A stretch of DNA of 64,000 bases. Origin: Diphasiastrum complanatum (taxonomy: Eukaryota > Streptophyta > Lycopodiopsida > Lycopodiales > Lycopodiaceae). The stretch is taken from positions 71,269,349 to 71,333,348 of the forward strand of contig CM055096.1 of NCBI GenBank assembly GCA_029204225.1, read 5' to 3'. Shown in pieces: positions 47,601 through 60,100 of this stretch. The stretch's first letter is position 1, and the number at the start of each line of letters is the position of its first letter. Below the pieces are notes generated by a model that searched no databases, had not been told where the DNA came from, and saw only the letters and a list, made by a program, of their open reading frames with translations. Both the position numbers and the translations under genes were made by a program.

Positions 47601-50222
47601 TTGACGCGGGGAATTTGGACTCCAATCGTTCACAGCTGGCACCTGGGTACAGATTTTCAAAATGAAGCGAACTGAGACATCTATTTTGAAAGGTGAGGCT
47701 GCAGTTTAAATTTCAAGGCTGCTATGGCCGTGACCTTTTCAAACGTGCTATGAGAGGCAGTTTTCTCAGTTTTGGCAACAAGAAACATGCAATTTTCAGT
47801 TAAAATGACATTTAGCTGTAGCTCCTTACAATACACCAACTATACGTATCCATACACCCATTACTCAAACACTATCCATACTCCGTGTTGCAATACACAA
47901 AATTGGAAATATTGCTCCTTCTATTATTCTACTCAAAGGAAAGATTGTTTGGAAGTTAATAACACTTTTGCATGGAATTTTGTGGCCTTGCCTTGCAAAG
48001 TGCTATTTAACTTTTGCTTTGATTATTGAAGGATGGAAAACATAAAGCCTATTGGCAAAGAGTAATTAATTTAAAAAGCTTAGTAAAACATAAAATATTA
48101 AAATAATTACTCAAAACCTATTGCTTGATGTAACTTACTAATTAGAATAGTTGCAGTAATAGGTAATGCAGGAAGCTTCAAACTTGTCGCCCTTGCGAAT
48201 GGAACTCATCGAAGAATTGAAAGCGCCTGTGAACGTTGCAATGCAACAGAAATACGTTGACGATAGAAAGATACAATGACAGATGGTAACGTTTGACTTT
48301 GTCCTTGGCGCTTGAACAACAAGCTCCGCACATAATGTCCAAAGCAAAGGGAATAAATTCTTCACCAGATGCACGATCGTTATATAATCTCTCTTATTAG
48401 AGGCGTTTGATTAATTTCTCACATAATATTAATTTTAATAGAGGTGTTTGATTAGAATATTAATTTCAACTAATATTGATTTCAATACAAGTGTTTGATT
48501 AGAATCCATTATTATTTCTATAATTCAATCTACAAAATTCTTGGTGTCATGTACTTTTCATGCCTTTAAAATTAGTGAATCACCTCTTGACTGTCTACTA
48601 TAAATCTTCATATACAATTGGTAATCGTCGTAATTTTCTTAGGAAAAAAAAAAGAGTGATCCATGTAGACTAAGAGGTGTAATGAAAAAAGAACTGCAAT
48701 GTCAGTCTATAGTTTAGGAGAGATTAGATCATAGTTTGAAGCAGTAGCTGCAACTAAAGATCGGCTCTATCTAGCTTTACATCAGTGAATCAAAAGCGTG
48801 TAGCAGCTCCTCGCATTCCATCTTTGATACAGAGCAGCAGCTCACTCGAAGTGCTCCATTCACCCGAAGTGTTCGAGGCCTTCGACTTCTTCGACGATTG
48901 ATTTACAACAGTGATTATCAGAGCTGTTGTCCACACGGCTTGTATTCACAACATGTATTATAGACACTGATATTAACTAGGAAAAAAAGAAGAATTTTAA
49001 AATTACATGATTGCCAATTGCCTTTGTTCTATAAATTTTTTCTAATTTTTTAGTGATCGGTCCTTTTGGAACTTCACAAATGATTATTCGGTCTAACATG
49101 CACAACTGTGGTGGATTTGACTTTTTTTAAATGCCCAAATTTCTTAAAAAATCAATTGTTTTCATTTTTTCACAAAATGCATCCAAAAGGTTATCTAAAA
49201 AAACAAAAACACACAGTTCTTTGTTATGAAGTATATGTGAAATCATTCTAGTAAAAGTTAGAACGTGCTTATACCAATTTTGTCTTTCTCATCAAATCCA
49301 TCTACAACGATTAGTATATTCCAATTTGATTAATGTGCTCCAACTTCAATCACTAGAATAGATACTGTTGCTAGCAATGTGTGCTCATTTCTTCCAAGAT
49401 TTTGTTGTATGATTTTTTTGCAATTTTGTTAGTCAATAATTCCGCACAAAAAAATGGGCCAATATTGAAGTCGATTTTTGCAAAATTGTAAAAATCGACA
49501 TGTAAAACCTAGCTAGTAGAGAAAAAACTGGCATAAAGTGCCTGTAGAGTTAAATACGGCTAGGAAAAATTTTACTGCCTTCAAAATGGCCTATAAAAAT
49601 ATTTTGCAAATTGGCCAATTACAAGATTGAAAATAGCTAGCAAAGTTGTGCTAAAACTTCACCATGTACTTACACAATTTTTTTAAATATATAATTGCTC
49701 AATGTATTTTCAAAGATTTCGAAGGATCCTTAGTCATGAATGCTTGCAAAAATTAAATTCGGAAAAAGAATCGGCAAAGAAAAAAATGTATTGAAAAAAT
49801 GGAATTGAAAAATGTTGTGATAGTGCCGAAAAATTGTTAAAACCGTAAGGGCAAAATACGGACAAGTTCTAGGCAGGGCATTGAACAAGTAATGCGGGCT
49901 AGCCAGTAAACCAATAGAGCAAAAAACCAACAAAATAGCCAACCTATGCGTGCCCCTTGAGAAAACCAAGGAAAGACCAAGTGTGTGCTAAGAAAAATGG
50001 AGGCCACGTACAAAAATAGGGGTTGACAAGAGGTTCTATTCAAATTTGGATAATAAATGAAGGATGGGCCTTGGGAGCTAGAAATTATAAGAAGAATACC
50101 TCCACTTGCCTTTGAAGATAGACTATTTTGGGTGTACCCAAAAGGCAAGCTTTGAATGTCCCATTTACTATGGAGGCCACTTGGAATACCTTCCAATGGG
50201 GAGTGGAGCAAGAAGGGCAAGA
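47601..50222. other. AT-rich spacer before the copia array
   Basis: No recognised gene. A 127-codon minus-strand frame at 50220-49837 looks mildly coding-like but matches no family I know, and it is disrupted at the array border, so it may belong to the sequence into which the array inserted. Confidence 0.4.
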
Positions 50223-50904
50223 TGTTAAAAATTCACAATTCTAGCTTGACTATTTTTGGTCATATGACTTGTAAATAGTTAGATGGTCATGATGTGGCTT
50301 GTCACACGTGCCAAATAGCATAGGATTCCATTCATAAGGATGTTCTCAAGTAGACCTAAGTGTTAGAACCTTTGGAATGAGTCCAAATTATGCTTAGATA
50401 CAAGGGAGAAAAAATAGGAGCTATTTTTGGTAATTTTTGCATTGTTGAGGGATCTCCAAGATTCCAACCCTAACTTGGTAGGGATGAAAGATCCACCAAA
50501 ATTAGCATTAGGGATAGGTTTAGGGCTACTCATACCTGCCCCAAACCGTGATGGATCATGTATATATAGGTGATGATATCTCACCAAAATCAATCAAGCA
50601 ATTTCATGTTTTTTCTCTCATAATGGTGCAATTGCTCTCTATGTTCATAATTGTTTGAGTACTTGTGATTACTATTGATTATAGGATTGAATGTAGGTCT
50701 GGTGTACAGTACTCAGACTGTGGGAGGCCGTACTTTCACACGTGTGAAGCCTTCTTCAAGGATTTGGACCATTTAGTGAGGTTCAAGCATAGATTTTTGA
50801 TGGATTTTGATGGTTCAACTTGTGCGAATCTTATGAAATCATAATCTATTGTTTTCCTCATCATTTCAAGTGTTTTAGGATACTTATTTGCTGTAATTTT
50901 TACA
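50223..50904 (+). repeat. First LTR of the array (682 bp)
   Basis: Starts TGTTAAAAATTCACA and ends TTTTTACA directly before the primer site. It contains TATATATAG at 50561-50569 and a 14-bp palindrome TTCACACGTGTGAA (50735-50748) with a G-box core. It differs from the other two LTRs by one base I noticed, an A instead of G about 30 bases in (GACTATTTTTGG against GACTGTTTTTGG). Confidence 0.95.
50561..50569 (+). promoter_or_regulatory. TATA box of the array LTR
   Basis: TATATATAG about 340 bases into the LTR, with equivalents at 56040-56048 and 61519-61527. It is the best candidate for the U3 promoter; the start of R would lie about 30 bases downstream. Confidence 0.6.
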
Positions 50905-50916
50905 TGGTATCAGAGC
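50905..50916 (+). other. Primer-binding site, copy 1
   Basis: TGGTATCAGAGC, complementary to plant initiator tRNA-Met, directly after the LTR. Identical sites are at 56384-56395 and 61863-61874. An 811-bp leader separates this site from the gag start. Confidence 0.95.
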
Positions 50917-51715
50917 CTAAAGGCTGAAATGAGCTAAATCCTTGGTTTTCATTCAATTTGATCACAATTTTTGATCTAAATCTTGTGTAGATTGGATCTT
51001 AGCATCTAGTATTGATTCTAGAACTCAAAGTGAGTCAAATACATTGGAGATTGGTGTTGTGTGACTTCATTTGCAGGTGTTTAGGTGTCTAAAACCAGAG
51101 GCAAAGTTGAATTCAATTCACATTACCAAGATAGCAAGTTTTGCTTGCTCCAAGCATTGATTTCTAAGCAAGTTTTGGAGGTGATTTCATAGAGGAGGCT
51201 TTCTAGCATTCAAGGAGAGGGAAGATCAGAGTTTTGGGGAATCTTCAAGGCTGTTCTAAGGTGTAGTAGACACCTCCTAAAGTGATTTAGGTTCAGTCCA
51301 ACCATTGCTTGACTTATGCACCAAATTAGATCAATTTTTCATCAATTTTGATCATTTTTTGCTTGTGATTGGATAGTAGATTGTGTTGCATCCTCATTAA
51401 GTTCCATTTAGATCTTTTACAAGTGATTTTGGAAGTATATTAGGTTGCTGAAATTCACTCTTGATCAGATCATTTGGAAGCTTTAATGTTCTTTATAGAA
51501 AGAGGGGCAATTCTACTAGTATTGTCTACTTCAATCAAGCAAGTGCATTGTTTCTAGTATTCTATGATTTGATTTTGTTAGAGATCATTCTTAGATCTTT
51601 ATAGGAAGTCTATTACTGATCTTTTCAGGTCCCTAAGAAGTGGGATAAGGTAGACCTTCAATCAAATCAATAGAAGTAACCTTCATTTGTGTCAAGTCCT
51701 TGATTAGGAGACTAG

Positions 51716-54700
51716 ATGGCATCTATAAATGCATATCTTTTGGATACTAATGAAAGGCTCAACAAAAGTAACTATTCCATATGGAAAGTTAGAATGGAAT
51801 CTATCATGATCATGCAATATTTGATGGAAATTGTAAATGGTAAGGAGGGTGAACCTATTCATCCTCAAGAAAAAGCCAAATACATCAAGAGGTGCAATGT
51901 TGCACTACATTGCATAAAAATGAATGTTGCAAATGAACTCTTAAGAGAGGTAGGAGATTGCACTTCAGCTCAAGATGCTTGGGAGACTTTGCAAAAGGTC
52001 TATGAATCCAAGAACCAAACTAGAATGTTAGCTTTGAAGAATCAAATCTATAGAAGCTATCAAAAGAAAGGAGAGAGTGCACATACTTTTGTCCTAAGAG
52101 TAAAGGAATTGAACAAAGAGCTAGCCTTTATAGGTGACCCTATCAAGGATGAAGAGCTTGCTCAACTCATATTGAATGGACTAGGCTTTGAATTTGACAA
52201 TTTGGTTCAGGGATATGCAATTATGGGTAAGCTACCCATACTTAAAGAACTCCAAGGCACACTCATGGCCGAGGAATCAAGAAGGAGCCAAATGCAAGAG
52301 AGGATGGATAGGCTTTCCATCCAAGGTGGAGATGACCAAGCTCTCTTCACCAAAGGCAAAGGCAAGTCCAAAGGCAAAGGATCAACATTCAAGAAGTCTA
52401 CAAAGCTTGAGGATCAAGAAGGACCCCCAAAGGCATCTCCATCAACCACCAAAGTCAAGAAGGACAAATCAAAGGTGAAGTGCTACTATTGTAGCAAGAT
52501 GGGGCATTATGCCTCGGAATGCTTCAAGAGGAAGCAAGATCAAAGCCAAGCCAACATGAGCAAAGAGGAGGAGGAGGAGGAGAGTTCACATGAGGACTCT
52601 CTCATGATGTCCATATTTTCTTCAACAAGCTTCAAAGGAGAAGATCCTTGGTGGATTGACTCGGGTGCTAGTTCACACATGACTAGTAAAAGAGAGTTTT
52701 TCTCTTCTCTCTTATCTTATGATGGACCTATAAAGTCTATCTATACAGCAAATGATGAAGCTTGTAAGATTGAAGGAGTTGGTAGCATTCCCCTTTGCTT
52801 AGGATCTTCCAAAAAGATCAACATAGAAGGTGTTTTGTACATTCCTACAATAACAAAGAATCTACTAAGTGTTGGCCAAATGGTAGACAATGGTTTCAAT
52901 GTTGAATTTGCTTCAAATGAATGTTTCATCAAGAAGAAGGGTAAGATAGTGGCTAAGGGCACTAGACTTGGCAAACTTTATAAGCTGGATGCATTTGTTG
53001 ATACTAATGTTGTCATGTTGGCCGAGAAGGGCAAGATATCTACCTTTACTTTATGGCACAAAAGACTTGGACATGTCAACTCGGGTTCCATGGAGGCTAT
53101 GATCAAGGAGGAGTATGCTTTAGGCCTACCAATGTCTATTGGGAAGGAAGACAAGGTTTGTGAAGCTTGTGCCTTATCCAAGGCACATAAGAAGGTGTTT
53201 CCTAACTCCATCACAAAGTCATCTCATCCTCTTGAACTCATACACTCGGATGTGCACATTGCTAGCACCAAATCTAATGGAGGTTCATCCATGTTTTTAA
53301 CCTTCATTGATGACTACTCAAGATATTGTTGGGTGTTCTTACTTTCCTTCAAGTCTCAAGTATTTGATACTTTTGTAAAGTTCAAGTTGTTTGTGGAAAA
53401 GCATCATAATCATAGCATCAAGATTCTTAGAAGTGACAATGGTGGAGAATTCATCTCCAATGAGTTCAAGGCCTTTTGTGAGGAGGAAGGGATCAAGAAA
53501 GAGACTTCTTGTCCTTACACTCCTCAACAAAATGGAGTTGCTGAAAGAAGGAATAGAACATTATGTGAATGTTCTAAGGCTTTAAGATTAGATGCTTGTT
53601 TGCCCAAATCCTTTTGGGGTGAGTCTCTTGTATGTGCAAACTACTTGATGAATAGGGTGTCTTGCAAAGCAATTGAAGGCAAAACTCCTTATGAGATGTT
53701 GTATGGAAAGAAACCCAATCTTAATCACTTGAAAGTTTTTGGGTGTATATGTTATGTGCATGTGCCATTGGAAACAAGAACCAAGGAGGATCCATCTTCC
53801 ACAAGAGGGATCATGCTTGGATATGCAAGCTCAAGCAAGGGCTACAAAGTCTATCTCCCATCCTTGAACAAATTTGTTGTTTCAAGGGATGTCATCTTTG
53901 ATGAACAACATATGCATATGCTTGAAGAAGGCTCAAGTGCTCCAACAATCAAGAAGAAGATGGCCGAGGAGCAAGATCTTGGTTTTGAGGAGGAGCTCAT
54001 GGAGGAGCAAGCACCAAACCCACCTATCACACCAAGGAGATCTTCAAGGGCAAAAGTGGAGCCATCAAGGCTCACATATCAAGGCAAAGGACAACAAGTT
54101 GAGGGTATCTCATCCACTTCTTATGCTTTATCTAGTTTTGAAGAACCGTCTAATGTTGAAGATGCATTGAACTCCAAAGAATGGTATAAAGCTATGTTGG
54201 ATGAGTATGATGCCTTGATTGAGAATGAAACTTGGTTGCTTGTTGAGAGACCTCAAAGGAATGTAATAGGATGCAAGTGGGTCTTCAAGCTTAAGTTGAA
54301 TGCAAATGGTAGTGTTAACAAACATAAAGCAAGATTAGTTGCAAAAGGTTATGCTCAAGAGAGAGGGATAGACTATGAGGAAACTTTTGCACCCGTGGCC
54401 AAGATGGTCACAATAAGACTAATCATTGCACTTGCATCACATTTTGGATGGATTCTATGTCAAATGGATGTCTCTAATGCTTTCTTGAATGGTTTTTTGG
54501 AAGAAGATATCTATATGGAGCATCCACAAGGGTTCATCAAGCATGGAATGGAGAACAAAGTATGCCATCTCCAAAGAAGCATCTATGGCTTGAAGCAAGC
54601 CTCGAGATCTTGGAATTCAAGACTACATTGCTATCTTATTTCACTTTCTTTTGTTCAAAGTGAATATGATCCCACTCTTTACATTAAGTTTGATGATGTT

Positions 54701-55687
54701 GGTATTGTGCTTTTACTCATTTATGTAGATGACATCATCATTAGTGGAAATAGTGTTGATGGTATTGAAAAAATCAAGATAGATCTATCCTTAGAGTTCA
54801 AGATGGTAGATCTAGGGTGTCTTCACTTCATCTTAGGCATAGAAGTACTTAGAGGGTCTGATTTTATCTTTATAAGTCAAGTAAACTATGCTCAAAGTCT
54901 TTTGAAGAAGTTTAAGATGGAAGTATGCAAAAGTGTTGACACACCAATGGAGCAAGATGTAAAAGTGCCAAATGAAGATGATGAGAGATCCTTCATGGAC
55001 ATCACTTTGTTTAGGCAACTTATAGGTTCCTTAATGTGGATCACTATAACTAGACCAGATCTTAGCTTTAGTGTATGTAGGTTGATCCAATCCATGCAAA
55101 AGCCATTGAATATCCATTGGAAAAAGGCTAAGAGGATTCCAAGATACATCTCGGGTACATTGGATTTTGGGATTCTATATAGAGGAGATGTGATTAACCT
55201 TCATGCATTTAGTGATTCAGATTTTGCAGGGGACAAGAGGGATAGGAAATCAACAAGTGCCTATTCAACTTTCATAGGAGAAGGTGTGGTTTCATGGCTT
55301 TCAAAAAAGCAAGAAACTATATCTCTATCTTCAACCGAGGCCGAGTACAAAGCTTTGACAACCACTACAAAGGAGGTACTTTGGATCAAGAGATTATTGG
55401 TGGAACTAAAGATCATGGATTCAGAGGAGGCACCAATCATCTACAATGACAATATATCAGCCCAACACCTTGCATCTAACCCAATCTTCCATGCAAGATC
55501 TAAGCACATTGAGATATGCCATCACTTTGTGAGAGAAATGGTGCAAGCCAAGGAGATTGCTTTGGAGCATGTTCCAAGCAATGAATGTGTAGCTGATCTA
55601 CTTACTAAACCACTTCAAAAGACACCTTTTATGAAGTTCAGATCATCACTTGGAGTGATTAGTAAAGCAATGATTGAACCAAGCTAG
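51716..55687 (+). CDS. Copia gag-pol polyprotein, copy 1 (1323 residues)
   Basis: One uninterrupted frame in the Ty1/copia order. Gag (about 1-250, UBN2-like) is followed by a CCHC knuckle (C256, C259, H264, C269), protease with D315-S-G, the integrase HHCC region (H448, H453, C482, C485), the catalytic core D512, D574, E610 (DX61DX35E), reverse transcriptase with D918 and Y-V-D-D at 1003-1006, and RNase H (D1167/D1169, E1208/E1210, D1245) ending in DLLTKPL. All expected catalytic residues are present, so this copy could encode active proteins. It would make the polyprotein that is cleaved by its own protease and acts in virus-like particles. The stop is TAG, 14 bases before the next LTR. The start is the first ATG of the frame. 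Confidence 0.97.
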   Translation: MASINAYLLDTNERLNKSNYSIWKVRMESIMIMQYLMEIVNGKEGEPIHPQEKAKYIKRCNVALHCIKMNVANELLREVGDCTSAQDAWETLQKVYESKNQTRMLALKNQIYRSYQKKGESAHTFVLRVKELNKELAFIGDPIKDEELAQLILNGLGFEFDNLVQGYAIMGKLPILKELQGTLMAEESRRSQMQERMDRLSIQGGDDQALFTKGKGKSKGKGSTFKKSTKLEDQEGPPKASPSTTKVKKDKSKVKCYYCSKMGHYASECFKRKQDQSQANMSKEEEEEESSHEDSLMMSIFSSTSFKGEDPWWIDSGASSHMTSKREFFSSLLSYDGPIKSIYTANDEACKIEGVGSIPLCLGSSKKINIEGVLYIPTITKNLLSVGQMVDNGFNVEFASNECFIKKKGKIVAKGTRLGKLYKLDAFVDTNVVMLAEKGKISTFTLWHKRLGHVNSGSMEAMIKEEYALGLPMSIGKEDKVCEACALSKAHKKVFPNSITKSSHPLELIHSDVHIASTKSNGGSSMFLTFIDDYSRYCWVFLLSFKSQVFDTFVKFKLFVEKHHNHSIKILRSDNGGEFISNEFKAFCEEEGIKKETSCPYTPQQNGVAERRNRTLCECSKALRLDACLPKSFWGESLVCANYLMNRVSCKAIEGKTPYEMLYGKKPNLNHLKVFGCICYVHVPLETRTKEDPSSTRGIMLGYASSSKGYKVYLPSLNKFVVSRDVIFDEQHMHMLEEGSSAPTIKKKMAEEQDLGFEEELMEEQAPNPPITPRRSSRAKVEPSRLTYQGKGQQVEGISSTSYALSSFEEPSNVEDALNSKEWYKAMLDEYDALIENETWLLVERPQRNVIGCKWVFKLKLNANGSVNKHKARLVAKGYAQERGIDYEETFAPVAKMVTIRLIIALASHFGWILCQMDVSNAFLNGFLEEDIYMEHPQGFIKHGMENKVCHLQRSIYGLKQASRSWNSRLHCYLISLSFVQSEYDPTLYIKFDDVGIVLLLIYVDDIIISGNSVDGIEKIKIDLSLEFKMVDLGCLHFILGIEVLRGSDFIFISQVNYAQSLLKKFKMEVCKSVDTPMEQDVKVPNEDDERSFMDITLFRQLIGSLMWITITRPDLSFSVCRLIQSMQKPLNIHWKKAKRIPRYISGTLDFGILYRGDVINLHAFSDSDFAGDKRDRKSTSAYSTFIGEGVVSWLSKKQETISLSSTEAEYKALTTTTKEVLWIKRLLVELKIMDSEEAPIIYNDNISAQHLASNPIFHARSKHIEICHHFVREMVQAKEIALEHVPSNECVADLLTKPLQKTPFMKFRSSLGVISKAMIEPS

Positions 55688-55692
55688 ATAGT

Positions 55693-55701
55693 GAGGACGA
55701 G
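55693..55701 (+). other. Polypurine tract, copy 1
   Basis: GAGGACGAG ends directly at the LTR border, interrupted by a single C. It is the plus-strand primer site for reverse transcription. The equivalent in copy 2 is 61172-61180. Confidence 0.7.
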
Positions 55702-56383
55702 TGTTAAAAATTCACAATTCTAGCTTGACTGTTTTTGGTCATATGACTTGTAAATAGTTAGATGGTCATGATGTGGCTTGTCACACGTGCCAAATAGCAT
55801 AGGATTCCATTCATAAGGATGTTCTCAAGTAGACCTAAGTGTTAGAACCTTTGGAATGAGTCCAAATTATGCTTAGATACAAGGGAGAAAAAATAGGAGC
55901 TATTTTTGGTAATTTTTGCATTGTTGAGGGATCTCCAAGATTCCAACCCTAACTTGGTAGGGATGAAAGATCCACCAAAATTAGCATTAGGGATAGGTTT
56001 AGGGCTACTCATACCTGCCCCAAACCGTGATGGATCATGTATATATAGGTGATGATATCTCACCAAAATCAATCAAGCAATTTCATGTTTTTTCTCTCAT
56101 AATGGTGCAATTGCTCTCTATGTTCATAATTGTTTGAGTACTTGTGATTACTATTGATTATAGGATTGAATGTAGGTCTGGTGTACAGTACTCAGACTGT
56201 GGGAGGCCGTACTTTCACACGTGTGAAGCCTTCTTCAAGGATTTGGACCATTTAGTGAGGTTCAAGCATAGATTTTTGATGGATTTTGATGGTTCAACTT
56301 GTGCGAATCTTATGAAATCATAATCTATTGTTTTCCTCATCATTTCAAGTGTTTTAGGATACTTATTTGCTGTAATTTTTACA
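55702..56383 (+). repeat. Second LTR of the array, shared by copies 1 and 2
   Basis: 682 bp with the same ends as the first. It carries G at the position where the first LTR has A. It follows the copy 1 polypurine tract and precedes the copy 2 primer site, so it belongs to both elements. Confidence 0.95.
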
Positions 56384-57194
56384 TGGTATCAGAGCCTAAA
56401 GGCTGAAATGAGCTAAATCCTTGGTTTTCATTCAATTTGATCACAATTTTTGATCTAAATCTTGTGTAGATTGGATCTTAGCATCTAGTATTGATTCTAG
56501 AACTCAAAGTGAGTCAAATACATTGGAGATTGGTGTTGTGTGACTTCATTTGCAGGTGTTTAGGTGTCTAAAACCAGAGGCAAAGTTGAATTCAATTCAC
56601 ATTACCAAGATAGCAAGTTTTGCTTGCTCCAAGCATTGATTTCTAAGCAAGTTTTGGAGGTGATTTCATAGAGGAGGCTTTCTAGCATTCAAGGAGAGGG
56701 AAGATCAGAGTTTTGGGGAATCTTCAAGGCTGTTCTAAGGTGTAGTAGACACCTCCTAAAGTGATTTAGGTTCAGTCCAACCATTGCTTGACTTATGCAC
56801 CAAATTAGATCAATTTTTCATCAATTTTGATCATTTTTTGCTTGTGATTGGATAGTAGATTGTGTTGCATCCTCATTAAGTTCCATTTAGATCTTTTACA
56901 AGTGATTTTGGAAGTATATTAGGTTGCTGAAATTCACTCTTGATCAGATCATTTGGAAGCTTTAATGTTCTTTATAGAAAGAGGGGCAATTCTACTAGTA
57001 TTGTCTACTTCAATCAAGCAAGTGCATTGTTTCTAGTATTCTATGATTTGATTTTGTTAGAGATCATTCTTAGATCTTTATAGGAAGTCTATTACTGATC
57101 TTTTCAGGTCCCTAAGAAGTGGGATAAGGTAGACCTTCAATCAAATCAATAGAAGTAACCTTCATTTGTGTCAAGTCCTTGATTAGGAGACTAG

Positions 57195-60100
57195 ATGGCA
57201 TCTATAAATGCATATCTTTTGGATACTAATGAAAGGCTCAACAAAAGTAACTATTCCATATGGAAAGTTAGAATGGAATCTATCATGATCATGCAATATT
57301 TGATGGAAATTGTAAATGGTAAGGAGGGTGAACCTATTCATCCTCAAGAAAAAGCCAAATACATCAAGAGGTGCAATGTTGCACTACATTGCATAAAAAT
57401 GAATGTTGCAAATGAACTCTTAAGAGAGGTAGGAGATTGCACTTCAGCTCAAGATGCTTGGGAGACTTTGCAAAAGGTCTATGAATCCAAGAACCAAACT
57501 AGAATGTTAGCTTTGAAGAATCAAATCTATAGAAGCTATCAAAAGAAAGGAGAGAGTGCACATACTTTTGTCCTAAGAGTAAAGGAATTGAACAAAGAGC
57601 TAGCCTTTATAGGTGACCCTATCAAGGATGAAGAGCTTGCTCAACTCATATTGAATGGACTAGGCTTTGAATTTGACAATTTGGTTCAGGGATATGCAAT
57701 TATGGGTAAGCTACCCATACTTAAAGAACTCCAAGGCACACTCATGGCCGAGGAATCAAGAAGGAGCCAAATGCAAGAGAGGATGGATAGGCTTTCCATC
57801 CAAGGTGGAGATGACCAAGCTCTCTTCACCAAAGGCAAAGGCAAGTCCAAAGGCAAAGGATCAACATTCAAGAAGTCTACAAAGCTTGAGGATCAAGAAG
57901 GACCCCCAAAGGCATCTCCATCAACCACCAAAGTCAAGAAGGACAAATCAAAGGTGAAGTGCTACTATTGTAGCAAGATGGGGCATTATGCCTCGGAATG
58001 CTTCAAGAGGAAGCAAGATCAAAGCCAAGCCAACATGAGCAAAGAGGAGGAGGAGGAGGAGAGTTCACATGAGGACTCTCTCATGATGTCCATATTTTCT
58101 TCAACAAGCTTCAAAGGAGAAGATCCTTGGTGGATTGACTCGGGTGCTAGTTCACACATGACTAGTAAAAGGGAGTTTTTCTCTTCTCTCTTATCTTATG
58201 ATGGACCTATAAAGTCTATCTATACAGCAAATGATGAAGCTTGTAAGATTGAAGGAGTTGGTAGCATTCCCCTTTGCTTAGGATCTTCCAAAAAGATCAA
58301 CATAGAAGGTGTTTTGTACATTCCTACAATAACAAAGAATCTACTAAGTGTTGGCCAAATGGTAGACAATGGTTTCAATGTTGAATTTGCTTCAAATGAA
58401 TGTTTCATCAAGAAGAAGGGTAAGATAGTGGCTAAGGGCACTAGACTTGGCAAACTTTATAAGCTGGATGCATTTGTTGATACTAATGTTGTCATGTTGG
58501 CCGAGAAGGGCAAGATATCTACCTTTACTTTATGGCACAAAAGACTTGGACATGTCAACTCGGGTTCCATGGAGGCTATGATCAAGGAGGAGTATGCTTT
58601 AGGCCTACCAATGTCTATTGGGAAGGAAGACAAGGTTTGTGAAGCTTGTGCCTTATCCAAGGCACATAAGAAGGTGTTTCCTAACTCCATCACAAAGTCA
58701 TCTCATCCTCTTGAACTCATACACTCGGATGTGCACATTGCTAGCACCAAATCTAATGGAGGTTCATCCATGTTTTTAACCTTCATTGATGACTACTCAA
58801 GATATTGTTGGGTGTTCTTACTTTCCTTCAAGTCTCAAGTATTTGATACTTTTGTAAAGTTCAAGTTGTTTGTGGAAAAGCATCATAATCATAGCATCAA
58901 GATTCTTAGAAGTGACAATGGTGGAGAATTCATCTCCAATGAGTTCAAGGCCTTTTGTGAGGAGGAAGGGATCAAGAAAGAGACTTCTTGTCCTTACACT
59001 CCTCAACAAAATGGAGTTGCTGAAAGAAGGAATAGAACATTATGTGAATGTTCTAAGGCTTTAAGATTAGATGCTTGTTTGCCCAAATCCTTTTGGGGTG
59101 AGTCTCTTGTATGTGCAAACTACTTGATGAATAGGGTGTCTTGCAAAGCAATTGAAGGCAAAACTCCTTATGAGATGTTGTATGGAAAGAAACCCAATCT
59201 TAATCACTTGAAAGTTTTTGGGTGTATATGTTATGTGCATGTGCCATTGGAAACAAGAACCAAGGAGGATCCATCTTCCACAAGAGGGATCATGCTTGGA
59301 TATGCAAGCTCAAGCAAGGGCTACAAAGTCTATCTCCCATCCTTGAACAAATTTGTTGTTTCAAGGGATGTCATCTTTGATGAACAACATATGCATATGC
59401 TTGAAGAAGGCTCAAGTGCTCCAACAATCAAGAAGAAGATGGCCGAGGAGCAAGATCTTGGTTTTGAGGAGGAGCTCATGGAGGAGCAAGCACCAAACCC
59501 ACCTATCACACCAAGGAGATCTTCAAGGGCAAAAGTGGAGCCATCAAGGCTCACATATCAAGGCAAAGGACAACAAGTTGAGGGTATCTCATCCACTTCT
59601 TATGCTTTATCTAGTTTTGAAGAACCGTCTAATGTTGAAGATGCATTGAACTCCAAAGAATGGTATAAAGCTATGTTGGATGAGTATGATGCCTTGATTG
59701 AGAATGAAACTTGGTTGCTTGTTGAGAGACCTCAAAGGAATGTAATAGGATGCAAGTGGGTCTTCAAGCTTAAGTTGAATGCAAATGGTAGTGTTAACAA
59801 ACATAAAGCAAGATTAGTTGCAAAAGGTTATGCTCAAGAGAGAGGGATAGACTATGAGGAAACTTTTGCACCCGTGGCCAAGATGGTCACAATAAGACTA
59901 ATCATTGCACTTGCATCACATTTTGGATGGATTCTATGTCAAATGGATGTCTCTAATGCTTTCTTGAATGGTTTTTTGGAAGAAGATATCTATATGGAGC
60001 ATCCACAAGGGTTCATCAAGCATGGAATGGAGAACAAAGTATGCCATCTCCAAAGAAGCATCTATGGCTTGAAGCAAGCCTCGAGATCTTGGAATTCAAG

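Noticed and set aside
49837-50220. 127-codon minus-strand frame ending at the array border
   Set aside because: It needs a non-ATG start exactly at the LTR edge and matches nothing I know. At most it is a relic cut by the insertion.
50363-50593. 76-codon minus-strand frame recurring three times at 5479-bp spacing
   Set aside because: It lies wholly inside the LTR, opposite to the element, and repeats only because the LTR repeats.
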